From contig JANQJU010000020.1 in assembly GCA_028281495.1 (NCBI GenBank), forward strand, positions 243,468 to 307,467: DNA of 64,000 nt, written 5' to 3'. A program made the position numbers and the translations under genes. The notes below the pieces were generated by a model. That model was given only the letters and a program-made list of their open reading frames with translations. It did not search any database and was not told where the DNA came from. This document shows positions 52,873 to 61,022 of this stretch, one piece after another. The stretch comes from SAR324 cluster bacterium. Its GTDB lineage: Bacteria; SAR324; NAC60-12. Numbering within the stretch: position 1 is the stretch's first letter; each line of letters opens with the position of its first letter.

Positions 52873-55188
52873 ATGGCTGATAAAAAGAAGAAGTTGAGAG
52901 GAGGGTCTTCCCTCGAAGATCGAATTGCACCTGCTACCATATTGGATCCTACTGGAGGAGACCTGGGCGAAATTGGGAATGAAACTCCTCCTGAAGAACC
53001 TCCACCCGAACCACCTCCTGAAGAACAACCTGTCGAGTCAACCTCGGGAGAACCCCCTACAGACCCACCTCCTGAAGAAACCCCCACAGAGCCACCCCCT
53101 GAAGGGGACGGCACTCCTGTGGAGGGGGAAGGCACCCCTGTTGAAGGGGAAGGTGCTCCTGTGGAGGGTAGCGGTACACCTGCCGAAGGGGAAGGCACCC
53201 CTGCTGAAGGTGATGGAACCCCTGCGGAGGGGGACGGCACTCCTGACGAAACAGTCGGCCCCGATGGTGCCCCCGATGCTCCTGAAGGAGAAAGTCAGTT
53301 CGAGAGCACTTTCCGTCAGGCTCTAGACGAGACGGGTGATCCCAACGCAGCATTTGATCAAGCCGCCGATGAAGCCATCAATGGATTAATTGAAGATGGG
53401 GCGACTCAGGAGCAGGCAGATCAAGTTCGTCAAGCTGCCGAAGATGCGTTTAATGCAACTCTAGAAGAAACCGATGATCCACATGCTGCTTTAGAAGCCG
53501 CCAATCAAGCCGCGGGTGCTGAGACCGATTCACTTGGTCTCAATGAAGGCCCGGATGGTTCTCCCGATGGTGAAGGCCCGGATGGTTCTCCCGATGGTGA
53601 AGGTCCTGATGGTTCTCCTGATGGTGAAGGTCCGGATGGTTCTCCCGATGGTCCAGGTCCGGATGGTTACCCAGACGGTGAAGGCCCAGATGGTTCTCCT
53701 GATGGTGAAGGCGATGGCGAAGGTGGGTTTGAGGAAGATTTCCGCCAAGCACTCGAAAATGGCAGTGATCCTAGCGAGGCATTCAATCAAGCTGCTGATA
53801 ATGCGATCAACGGCCTTCTAGAAGATGGAGCGACTCAGGAACAAGCAGATCAAGTTCGTCAAGCCGCTGAAGATGCGTTTAATACAGCTCTAGAAGAAAC
53901 CGGTGATCCGGAACAAGCCTTGTCTGCGGCAAATGAGGCAGCGGGAGCAACTTTACAAGAACTTGGATTTGACGATGGCGGAGATGGCGGCCCGGACGGT
54001 GAAGGTCCCGATGGTTCTCCAGACGGTGAAGGTCCGGATGGTTCTCCAGACGGTGAAGGTCCGGATGGTCACCCAGATGGTGAAGGCGATGGCGAAGGTG
54101 GATTTGAGGAAGATTTCCGTCAAGCGATCGAAAATGGTAGTGATCCTAGCGAAGCATTCAATCAAGCTGCTGATAATGCGATCAACGGCCTTCTAGAAGA
54201 TGGTGCGACTCAAGAACAAGCGGATCAAGTTCGTCAAGCTGCCGAAGATGCGTTTAATACGGCTCTGGAAGAAACTGGCGATCCAGAACAAGCCATATCT
54301 GCGGCAAATGAAGCCGCTGGTGCGACCCTGCAGGAATTGGGATTGGGTGATAGCGGCCCGGACGGTGAAGGTCCAGACGGTTCTCCCGATGGTGAGGGTC
54401 CAGACGGTTCTCCCGATGGTGAAGGTCCCGATGGTGCTCCAGACGGTGAAGGCGATGGCGAAGGTGGATTTGAGGAAGATTTCCGTCAAGCGATCGAAGA
54501 TGGTAGTGATCCTAGCGAAGCGTTCAATCAAGCCGCTGACAATGCCATTGCGGGACTGATAGAAGATGGCGCAACTCAAGAACAAGCGGATCAAGTTCGT
54601 CAAGCCGCGGAAGACGCATTTAATGCTGCTTTGGAAGAAACCGGTGATCCGGAACAAGCCTTGGCTGCCGCAAATGAAGCTGCTGGTGCAACCTTGCAGG
54701 AGCTGGGATTGGGTGATGGTGGACCGGATGGAGGCTCCGATGGGACGCCTGATGGCGGAGATGGACCAGATGTAGGTCCTGATGGAACGCCTGATGGTGG
54801 CGATGGTTCAGGGGATGGAACTCCCGATGGCGGGGATGGTGGAGACGGTGGTGATGTCTTCAACAGCACCTTTCAAGAAGCCATAGACAACGGAGCCACT
54901 CCAGAAGAAGCGTTGCAAATCGCAGGGGATGCTGCTGTAGCAGCAGAGCTGGAAAATGGTGAAATGACCGAAGAAGAGGTGGAACAGGTTCGCACTGCTG
55001 TAGAAGAAGCCTTCAATGCTTATCTGGCTGAAAATCCAGGAGACATTGATGGAGCCTTAGCAGCAGGCAACGCTGCGGCAGCAGAAACCTCGGCGGCACT
55101 GGGTTATGGACCCGATTCCGGTGATGGCGGTGATGGCTCTAGTGGTGACGGCTCTAGTGGTGATGGTACCGACGGTTCTACCACCTAA
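52873..55188 (+). CDS. Acidic repeat protein, probable secreted or surface product
   Basis: A 771-residue protein without an ordinary signal peptide. The basic N-terminus MADKKKKLRGG is followed by SSLEDRIAPATIL, which recalls the LEPR-type N-terminal motif of some very large surface proteins (tentative). Residues about 30-140 are Pro/Glu/Thr/Gly repeats. Five about 83-residue modules follow, each with FRQA, FNQAAD, ATQEQADQVRQAAEDAFN and GDPEQA. They are joined by PDG/GEG spacers. The tail is Gly/Asp/Ser-rich. Modules are probably helical; the spacers are flexible and strongly acidic, suggesting calcium binding. It sits between a protease-adaptor and an HlyD/TolC pair and has its own promoter and terminator, so it is the likely cargo. 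Confidence 0.8.
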   Translation: MADKKKKLRGGSSLEDRIAPATILDPTGGDLGEIGNETPPEEPPPEPPPEEQPVESTSGEPPTDPPPEETPTEPPPEGDGTPVEGEGTPVEGEGAPVEGSGTPAEGEGTPAEGDGTPAEGDGTPDETVGPDGAPDAPEGESQFESTFRQALDETGDPNAAFDQAADEAINGLIEDGATQEQADQVRQAAEDAFNATLEETDDPHAALEAANQAAGAETDSLGLNEGPDGSPDGEGPDGSPDGEGPDGSPDGEGPDGSPDGPGPDGYPDGEGPDGSPDGEGDGEGGFEEDFRQALENGSDPSEAFNQAADNAINGLLEDGATQEQADQVRQAAEDAFNTALEETGDPEQALSAANEAAGATLQELGFDDGGDGGPDGEGPDGSPDGEGPDGSPDGEGPDGHPDGEGDGEGGFEEDFRQAIENGSDPSEAFNQAADNAINGLLEDGATQEQADQVRQAAEDAFNTALEETGDPEQAISAANEAAGATLQELGLGDSGPDGEGPDGSPDGEGPDGSPDGEGPDGAPDGEGDGEGGFEEDFRQAIEDGSDPSEAFNQAADNAIAGLIEDGATQEQADQVRQAAEDAFNAALEETGDPEQALAAANEAAGATLQELGLGDGGPDGGSDGTPDGGDGPDVGPDGTPDGGDGSGDGTPDGGDGGDGGDVFNSTFQEAIDNGATPEEALQIAGDAAVAAELENGEMTEEEVEQVRTAVEEAFNAYLAENPGDIDGALAAGNAAAAETSAALGYGPDSGDGGDGSSGDGSSGDGTDGSTT
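53290..55107 (+). repeat. Five-fold coding repeat with PDG spacer blocks
   Basis: Modules begin near 53290, 53722, 54097, 54463 and 54856. Copies two to four are very close in DNA, with periods of 375 and 366 bp, so they arose by recent duplication. Spacers consist of 9- and 18-bp units such as GGTCCGGATGGTTCTCC. Copies one and five are more diverged. Variable copy number between strains is likely. Confidence 0.92.
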
Positions 55189-55209
55189 TGGAAGGGATGA
55201 TTTGAGAAT

Positions 55210-55247
55210 CTCTCAGGTTCCTCATGAGGAGCCTGGGAGTTTTCTTT
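55210..55247 (+). terminator. Rho-independent terminator after the repeat-protein gene
   Basis: CTCTCAGGTTCCTC (55210-55223) pairs with GAGGAGCCTGGGAG (55226-55239), a long stem with two G-U pairs, followed by TTTTCTTT. It begins 21 bp after the stop codon. It would make the repeat-protein mRNA monocistronic or leave only limited readthrough into the adaptor and TolC genes. Confidence 0.85.
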
Positions 55248-55360
55248 GTCTCTTCCGCAAGTCCGACCTTTTTGTTATAAACTGCGTCGATATTTCAGGG
55301 TTTCCTCACTCGAGCTTGAGAGATGGGGAAATCCTCACTGTAATCTTAGGTAATGAGCAA

Positions 55361-56200
55361 ATGATGAAGTGGCTTAAACTGTGCATCGTGATGATAGGGA
55401 CGGTCGTTGGGGTGGGGCATCTCGCATCCGCAGAAACCGTGTCTTCCGTGCTACGGGAAAACTTCAAGATGGTGTATTCAGCTACGCAAACCGGGCCGAT
55501 TCTATTGTATGTCAAAGAAGGCGACTATGTGGAAAAAGGAGACCGCTTGTTTGGGGTCGATCCCACCGCATCGAAATTGAAAGTGAAGTTAGCCCGTGTG
55601 CAATGGGAGCAAGCCCAAAGTCGTCTTGCAAAAAGCCGGAATCCGCACACTCAGGAAACGTTACAACGGGAGCAATTGAAGTTCCGTCAACAAGAAGCCC
55701 TCTACAAATCGGGGGGGATTTCGAAAGATGCCTACCAAATTGCAAAGTTGGAATACCAACTGGCGATCCAAAACAGCCATCCTGAAGATTTGGTTTCTGC
55801 GGAGAAAGAAGCTCTTGTGAAAGAATTACAATTGAAATTGGCACAAGAGGCGTTGAAAAAAGAAACGATCAAAGCTGCTGGAAAAGGACGAGTCAATCAA
55901 TTGCTGGTACAAGCCAATGAATGGGTACAACCTGGCAAAGAGGTACTGGAGTTGATCAGTATCCATCCTTTGTATGTCGTGGTGAATGTGTCGTTGAAAA
56001 CGGCCTCTGAACTCAAGCCCGATACGAACCTAGAATTGAAGGTGGAAACCGGGATGGAGAATGTGAGAACCCAGGGTGTGGTCAAACAAATTTATGATGA
56101 AGTGGATGCCGTTAGCCAAACGGTTCGTATTCGCCTGGAAATCGACAATGAAACTCGAATTCTTAAGCCGGGCATGCGTGCCCAAGTCATACTGCCTTAG
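55361..56200 (+). CDS. HlyD-family periplasmic adaptor protein
   Basis: 280 residues. The start is at one of two adjacent ATGs, 55361 or 55364. Residues 1-24 are a signal peptide (ending ASA) rather than a retained membrane anchor. A lipoyl-like domain (GPILLYVKEGDYVEKGDRLF) is followed by a long alpha-helical hairpin (about 70-180) and a beta-barrel/membrane-proximal region ending with LKPGMRAQVILP. Adaptors of this kind connect an inner-membrane unit to TolC. Here the likely inner-membrane partner is the M50/HlyD protein at 50368. A TolC-type gene starts inside or just after its end. Confidence 0.82.
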   Translation: MMKWLKLCIVMIGTVVGVGHLASAETVSSVLRENFKMVYSATQTGPILLYVKEGDYVEKGDRLFGVDPTASKLKVKLARVQWEQAQSRLAKSRNPHTQETLQREQLKFRQQEALYKSGGISKDAYQIAKLEYQLAIQNSHPEDLVSAEKEALVKELQLKLAQEALKKETIKAAGKGRVNQLLVQANEWVQPGKEVLELISIHPLYVVVNVSLKTASELKPDTNLELKVETGMENVRTQGVVKQIYDEVDAVSQTVRIRLEIDNETRILKPGMRAQVILP

Positions 56201-57614
56201 ATCGTTCTTGCTACAATCAATCTTCCTCAAATTTTTCCTCAGTTTGGGAGTGTTGATGTATGGAACTTCCCTCCTCCATGCTAACAACCCCACCCTCCCC
56301 CTAACGTTAAAAGACGCCATTCTCTTAGGCCTGCAAAATAGCCTCCCTGCCTCGCAGGTGGTGGGGGATACAGAAAGTTTACGATTGAAGCGACAACGTT
56401 TGGAAGCCAGCAAACTGCGTCATGCGATCAACTCTTCTATTGCCAATTCGCGTAACGAAATTGGGGATTCCCGGGATTTGGATGCCTCGGCCACCGAAAC
56501 CCAGCAATCGGTGATTTCGTATCAGCAAACTTTTGAAAACGGCTTCTCTTGGAAGTTGACCAATACCCAACGGTTTGAGCGTCCAATAGAAGGGGGAGGA
56601 AGTGAAAGTACATTCCAAAAAAATCTATTGTCTTTGTCGTATCCGTTGTGGGGCAAAGCGGCGGATGGTCTTAAGCTCAATAATGAAAAGCTAGCCCTCC
56701 AGTTTGAGGAAGAAGAACGAGCGGGCCGTCGGAAGAAACTGATGCTGCAAACTCAAATCGCCCTCGCTTTTTTGGACTACACTTTGAATTATCAAAAGTG
56801 GCAGGCAGCCCAACGTCGTTGGACGCTCGCACAGCAAAAATTTGAGCAGAAGCAATCCACACAAACTCAACTGACTGCTTTGGAACTCCAACAGGTGGAA
56901 GTCGAGGTTTTGGACGCTGAGCAAGGTTTCATTTTTGAGGAAAGCAACTTCCGAAATGCGCAGGAACAATTGGCCTTGTGGATTGGGGAAGCGGATACGT
57001 CCCGGTTGCCTCAAATGCCTCGACTGCCTCCATTTCCTTATACTCCAGACCAGTTGGAAACGATCTACGAAGAAAGTGAAGGTCGGATTCAATTATTACA
57101 AACCCAAATCCAATCCCTCCAAAAGGATCTCCAAGCTGCTAAATTGGAAACCCAACCCGGCGTGACTCTGGGAAGCAACATTGGTCAATCCCAGTCCAAT
57201 ACACGCGACGGCGCCAACGCGAGTGTGTTTGTCTTGATTGCGTATAAATTTGGGGGAGGGGAGTCGGAGCAAGTGGCGATTCTGCAACAACAACTGGGGA
57301 ATCTGAATTTACAATTGCAACATCAACAAGTGGATCTGCGCATTCAATCTCGTAAAGACCATGCCCAGTTGGAATCCAGTCGAAGGCGAGCCGAGATTCG
57401 TCAAAAGCAATATGAACTCGCCCAAAAGCAATGGGAAGTGAATCAACAGGGGTTTCAAGTAGGGCAGGTGAACCAAGACATGGTGTTTGGCTCGGAAGTG
57501 AAATGGTTGCAGGCCGAAACCGCTGCCCTTCAAGCACAAATCGAGTATTGGAAAATATTTTTAGCCGTTCAAGAAAAGATTGATGTCAGTGTGCTCTCTT
57601 TGTTGGAAAACTAG
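56148..57614 (+). CDS. TolC-family outer-membrane factor
   Basis: An outer-membrane channel of the OEP family, about 488 residues from the start chosen. The ATG at 56148 overlaps the adaptor gene by 53 bp and gives a long signal peptide (ending near LLHA). Alternatives are a TTG at 56208 or an ATG at 56256 that has GGGAG upstream but no signal peptide. The mature part starts with LTLKDAILLGLQNS, the first OEP repeat, and has the two coiled-coil repeats with a VFVLIAYKFGGG beta stretch before the second. It forms the exit of an efflux or secretion conduit with the adjacent adaptor. Confidence 0.82.
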   Translation: MKLEFLSRACVPKSYCLRSFLLQSIFLKFFLSLGVLMYGTSLLHANNPTLPLTLKDAILLGLQNSLPASQVVGDTESLRLKRQRLEASKLRHAINSSIANSRNEIGDSRDLDASATETQQSVISYQQTFENGFSWKLTNTQRFERPIEGGGSESTFQKNLLSLSYPLWGKAADGLKLNNEKLALQFEEEERAGRRKKLMLQTQIALAFLDYTLNYQKWQAAQRRWTLAQQKFEQKQSTQTQLTALELQQVEVEVLDAEQGFIFEESNFRNAQEQLALWIGEADTSRLPQMPRLPPFPYTPDQLETIYEESEGRIQLLQTQIQSLQKDLQAAKLETQPGVTLGSNIGQSQSNTRDGANASVFVLIAYKFGGGESEQVAILQQQLGNLNLQLQHQQVDLRIQSRKDHAQLESSRRRAEIRQKQYELAQKQWEVNQQGFQVGQVNQDMVFGSEVKWLQAETAALQAQIEYWKIFLAVQEKIDVSVLSLLEN

Positions 57615-57634
57615 AACCTACTGGGAAAAGCATT

Positions 57635-58957
57635 ATGGGAACGATCGGAAAAAATGTAGTGGAACCGGTTGGTAAAAAGCTTTTTGGAAGCTCCAAAAAA
57701 AAAATCTCAGGACCCCCTGCAGGGTTATCTGAATCCACCACGACATCAAAAGGATTCCAACCTGCTGATCTGCGAGACAACGATCAATGCTTGCAGCAGA
57801 TGATCTCTTTGTATTTCAAACATCATGGTCAAACCAAATATGTGGCCCAAGAACTGGGCATTCGTCGGAACACGGTGATTGATGCCATCAATGCCCGAAT
57901 GCTCCCTTACATCTGTCGTGTGTGGGTGGAGGAATGTGGAGGTGAGGTGGCACGATTGGCGGTGAAATTGAAATGCACCAATGACGACGATTTCCACAAA
58001 ACCCTCCGTTGGCATCAACGAGTGGAAGCCTATCTTTCTTCGATTGAGGTCGATTCGGACAACCGGATCTCGATTGCCAAAGCCCTCCATTTTTTACGCA
58101 ATATCCAAGAACCCCTCACGCCGGTTGCTCCGCCAGCGGACGATGCTACCGTTGCCGACCGAGAACTGCTGTATCGTCCGAATCCGGGAACCGATAATAT
58201 GGAATCGATTGCCCGCAAGATCACAAAGCTCAAGACCCTGAAGTTTGGTACGATGATGATCTTAGGAGAAACCGGAGCGGGTAAAGGTTGGTTGGGGAAA
58301 CAGATCTATCATTACCTCTATCCGAATGAAGAGAAGCCTTACATTCACATCAACTGTGCCCATTTGATTTCTGCGGCTGTCGAATTGTTTGGTTCGGTTC
58401 GAGGCGCATTCACCGATGCCGTCAACAAGCCCGGTGCGTTTGAGATGGTGTCGAAAGGAGGGGTTGTGTTTCTCGATGAAATCGATGCGCTGCCAATGGA
58501 TGTCCAGATGAAACTCCTATTGGTCTTAGGGGAAGATGGTGTGTTTTACCGGGTTGGAAGTACCAAACCATTGACTCTATCTCGGTTCACTTTAATCACG
58601 GCCACCAATCAAGACTTGGAAATCATGGCCCAACGTGGGCAGTTTCGGTGGGATTTGTTAGGCCGGATCAATCAACCGTGCATCCGTCTCAAAACCTGGA
58701 GTCAGCAGCCGCTTCAAGTGAAATATGTCATCATCAAAGAGCTAAAAGCCCATATCATCGAAAATGATTTTGAAACGCCCTACTCCCAACTCCTTTCCCA
58801 AGAATTTCGTCTCACTCCCGAGCATCTGGAAGTCTTGATCAATGCACAATACACCTTCAACATCCGGAGCGTCCGTAAACAAATCACCGAGTTTATGACC
58901 CAGTTTCTCCTAGACAATGAAAAAACCGATCTGACTCCATTTCAGTTTCAACGCTGA
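57635..58957 (+). CDS. Sigma-54-type AAA+ activator with N-terminal Fis-like HTH
   Basis: 440 residues. Residues about 53-88 (ISLYFKHHGQTKYVAQELG, IRRNTVIDAIN) match a Fis-type helix-turn-helix. In standard activators this lies at the C-terminus, so the order is permuted. The AAA+ domain has Walker A GETGAGKG at 211-218, ELFGSVRGAFTDA with the sigma-54 contact loop GAFTDA (257-262) in place of GAFTGA, and Walker B VVFLDEID with Asp281-Glu282. No receiver or GAF sensor domain is present. It follows the TolC gene by 20 bp. The sigma-54 promoter upstream of the repeat-protein gene is the natural target. Confidence 0.85.
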   Translation: MGTIGKNVVEPVGKKLFGSSKKKISGPPAGLSESTTTSKGFQPADLRDNDQCLQQMISLYFKHHGQTKYVAQELGIRRNTVIDAINARMLPYICRVWVEECGGEVARLAVKLKCTNDDDFHKTLRWHQRVEAYLSSIEVDSDNRISIAKALHFLRNIQEPLTPVAPPADDATVADRELLYRPNPGTDNMESIARKITKLKTLKFGTMMILGETGAGKGWLGKQIYHYLYPNEEKPYIHINCAHLISAAVELFGSVRGAFTDAVNKPGAFEMVSKGGVVFLDEIDALPMDVQMKLLLVLGEDGVFYRVGSTKPLTLSRFTLITATNQDLEIMAQRGQFRWDLLGRINQPCIRLKTWSQQPLQVKYVIIKELKAHIIENDFETPYSQLLSQEFRLTPEHLEVLINAQYTFNIRSVRKQITEFMTQFLLDNEKTDLTPFQFQR

Positions 58958-59125
58958 TCCGTGAGGGTGAGAGATACTTCATTTCCGACATCACTTTCTG
59001 ATTCAACGTCACCACCATCTCATCATCTGCTTTCCCATCCCGATCTTGCTCAAACTTCAAAGCACTCACCAGCGATTTCCCCGGGTTGAACCCATTCCTA
59101 ATACGCCCGTTTCTTTGATGTCTCC
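58893..59125 (-). pseudogene. Possible decayed coding remnant
   Basis: On the minus strand a frame without stops runs from about 59206 to the TAA at 58893. The part from 59125 on reads like coding sequence (NGFNPGKSLVSALKFEQ and TLNQKVMSEMKYL). It has no clear start and its last third lies antisense to the end of the activator gene. It may be a remnant of a lost gene or chance. Confidence 0.25.
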
Positions 59126-59476
59126 TAGTTACTTTTTTGTTTTTACAGAGGTTTTTTAACAGGAAAGTGCATTCTGAGGAACGGGCAGGGTTGACGAATG
59201 TATGCTAATCACAAGTAGGGAAGGTATGGAAGAACCACTGATAAAGACGCAAGCATTCTCTAAATTAGGCCAATCATTCAACATTTTTTAATTTGGATTC
59301 AACTTAAGAGAATACTTTTCACAAAATCCAAGGTTTACATTGAAATAGATTTTTATTCTAAGCTGCTAATATTATTATGTAATTTATGTTAACTATTTGT
59401 GATTATAAAACATATTTTTAATCCAATTTTTCAAGGGAATCCTTAAACAATAATACTTTTTACAAAAGAGGTGTCT
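58958..59476. other. Long gap before the small exported protein gene
   Basis: About 520 bp. The left part may hold a coding remnant (separate entry). The right part, from about 59280, is very AT-rich and probably carries the promoter of the next gene. I see no RNA gene. Confidence 0.5.
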
Positions 59477-59860
59477 ATGAAAAAACTAATAATTGCTGCA
59501 TTTTGTTTATTCTTTTCTGTCCCTGCGATGGCTGCTGGTTGGACGAATTGGTTCACGATTAGTCACATTGGGCATGGGATCAGTGAAACCTCTGTCGGAG
59601 TAAGTAGCAGCAGTGGTAAATTTTTTATTTATCCCGACGGAACCGTAGAAAACCTTGATAGTTGTAGCTCCTCCGATGCGTACGGGTTTGCGGAAGTGAA
59701 CTTAGATTCAACCAACCAATGGCCTACAGGGGTCAAGGATTTGATAAAACTAGCGACACTGGCTTATACTGCTGGGTGGCAAGTCCGCTTATATCTCAAT
59801 GGGTGTAATGGTGCGACCCCCAGGCCGCATGCCAGGGCAATCGAAATTAAAAAACCCTAG
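59477..59860 (+). CDS. Small exported protein, unknown function
   Basis: 127 residues from the ATG at 59477, supported by AGAGG upstream (a GTG at 59471 would add two residues). A clear signal peptide ends near AMA. The mature protein begins GWTNWFTISHIGHG and has two cysteines, which could form a disulfide. It looks like a small beta-rich secreted protein. It stands alone with long gaps around it and a hairpin after it. No function is apparent. Confidence 0.7.
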   Translation: MKKLIIAAFCLFFSVPAMAAGWTNWFTISHIGHGISETSVGVSSSSGKFFIYPDGTVENLDSCSSSDAYGFAEVNLDSTNQWPTGVKDLIKLATLAYTAGWQVRLYLNGCNGATPRPHARAIEIKKP

Positions 59861-59886
59861 CAGATTCAGGATCGAATAGTGATTCG

Positions 59887-59916
59887 GTGAGCAGCTTCTC
59901 AACGGGAGCTGCTCAC
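59887..59916. other. Perfect 10-bp hairpin without U-tract
   Basis: GTGAGCAGCT at 59887-59896 and AGCTGCTCAC at 59907-59916 are exact inverse complements around a 10-nt loop. No run of T follows on either strand, so it is not a classic terminator. It could stabilise the 3' end of the preceding mRNA or be an operator. Confidence 0.6.
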
Positions 59917-60025
59917 GGTTGCCGCTTAAACCCGGAGGGCGATACTTTTACCAAAGTGAGGAAACTATTCTGGGGGACTCTGCTATCGTAGTGGAGATTG
60001 AATCATGTAAAGACGAGGACATGCC

Positions 60026-61012
60026 ATGAATTCAAAACAAATGTTGAGGTTGCTGATGGCTGCTGCCGTGATTGTCATCGGCTATTTTGCAGCCCAAGAG
60101 TTGTTCACCGAAAAACAACCAGAGGTGCTCAAAATCGGTGTGGTGAATTTGAGCCCGGCTCTCAATCCTGTATTTGAAGGAATAAAAATGGAGATGGAAA
60201 CCTTGGGGTACAAAGAGGGGCAAGAGGTGACCTATCTGTATAATGGACCGGTACGGAAAATTGAAAACTTGGATACCGCTTATCAAACGTTTCGACAAAA
60301 TCCGGTGGATTTATTGTTTGCACTGAGTACTCCCGCCGCCATCAAAGCAAAACAACATTTTGGTGGTAGCGAGACTCCCATAGTGTTTGCCCCTGTGTAT
60401 GATCCCGTAAAAAGCGGTATAGTGAAGAGTGTATTACAACCGGGGGGTAACATCACTGGGGTGAAAGCTGCGGATTTTGTCGCAAAAGGTTTGGAATGGC
60501 TTTCCAAAATCAGTCCCGATAGAAAAAAGGTTTTGGTATTCCATAATCCTAAAGACCAAAGTTCCGTTTTGGGATTAACCGAGTTACTAACGGCTACTGA
60601 CCAGCAAGACTTTCAAATCATTCTCGAAAAAATTTCTACGTTGGAAGAAATCGATTCCATTCTGCAACGTCGAATACAAGATATCGAAATTATTTTTATT
60701 CTACCCGATAATCTTGTGTCAGCTCACACCGCACAGATCGTATCGATGGCGAATGAGCACTCAATCCCCGTATTTGCTTCGGCACCCAGTTTGGGAAAAG
60801 CAGGAGCCATGATTGCTTTTGGGCCTGATTTTATCGATATTGGCAAACAAGTGGCTCGAATTGCGCATCAAACGTTGCAAGGAACGACTCCTGCCGAGTT
60901 GCCGGTTGAGTCGGCCGAATTTTACTTAGTCCTTAATTTGAAAACGGCAAAGAAAATTGGAATTGAGATCCCTGAAGTGATCGTACGTCAAGCGGATCGA
61001 GTGATTCGATGA
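60026..61012 (+). CDS. ABC-type substrate-binding protein (TrpX/DUF534-like)
   Basis: A 328-residue periplasmic binding protein with a signal peptide or anchor (residues 1-23). It has the ABC_sub_bind pattern: [40 protein letters not shown] and GGNITGV. No ABC permease or ATPase follows. Instead, a hybrid kinase gene starts 10 bp later, so this protein may be a ligand-sensing subunit for the kinase, as in other systems where binding proteins feed sensor kinases. The ligand is unknown; tryptophan-like or aromatic ligands occur in relatives. Confidence 0.85.
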   Translation: MNSKQMLRLLMAAAVIVIGYFAAQELFTEKQPEVLKIGVVNLSPALNPVFEGIKMEMETLGYKEGQEVTYLYNGPVRKIENLDTAYQTFRQNPVDLLFALSTPAAIKAKQHFGGSETPIVFAPVYDPVKSGIVKSVLQPGGNITGVKAADFVAKGLEWLSKISPDRKKVLVFHNPKDQSSVLGLTELLTATDQQDFQIILEKISTLEEIDSILQRRIQDIEIIFILPDNLVSAHTAQIVSMANEHSIPVFASAPSLGKAGAMIAFGPDFIDIGKQVARIAHQTLQGTTPAELPVESAEFYLVLNLKTAKKIGIEIPEVIVRQADRVIR

Positions 61013-61022
61013 AGGGGTTACT

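Noticed and set aside
53540..54460. Short tandem repeats resembling a CRISPR array
   Set aside because: The 9- and 18-bp units are in frame inside a long coding sequence and encode PDG/GEG spacers. There are no unique spacers and no cas genes.
53530..54870. Long antisense and alternative-frame ORFs opposite the repeat protein gene
   Set aside because: They follow from the repetitive GC-rich codons of the real gene and have biased, meaningless compositions.
55106..55360. N-terminal extension of the HlyD adaptor frame overlapping the repeat gene
   Set aside because: A start at 55361 gives a proper signal peptide. The upstream part overlaps the repeat gene and the terminator.
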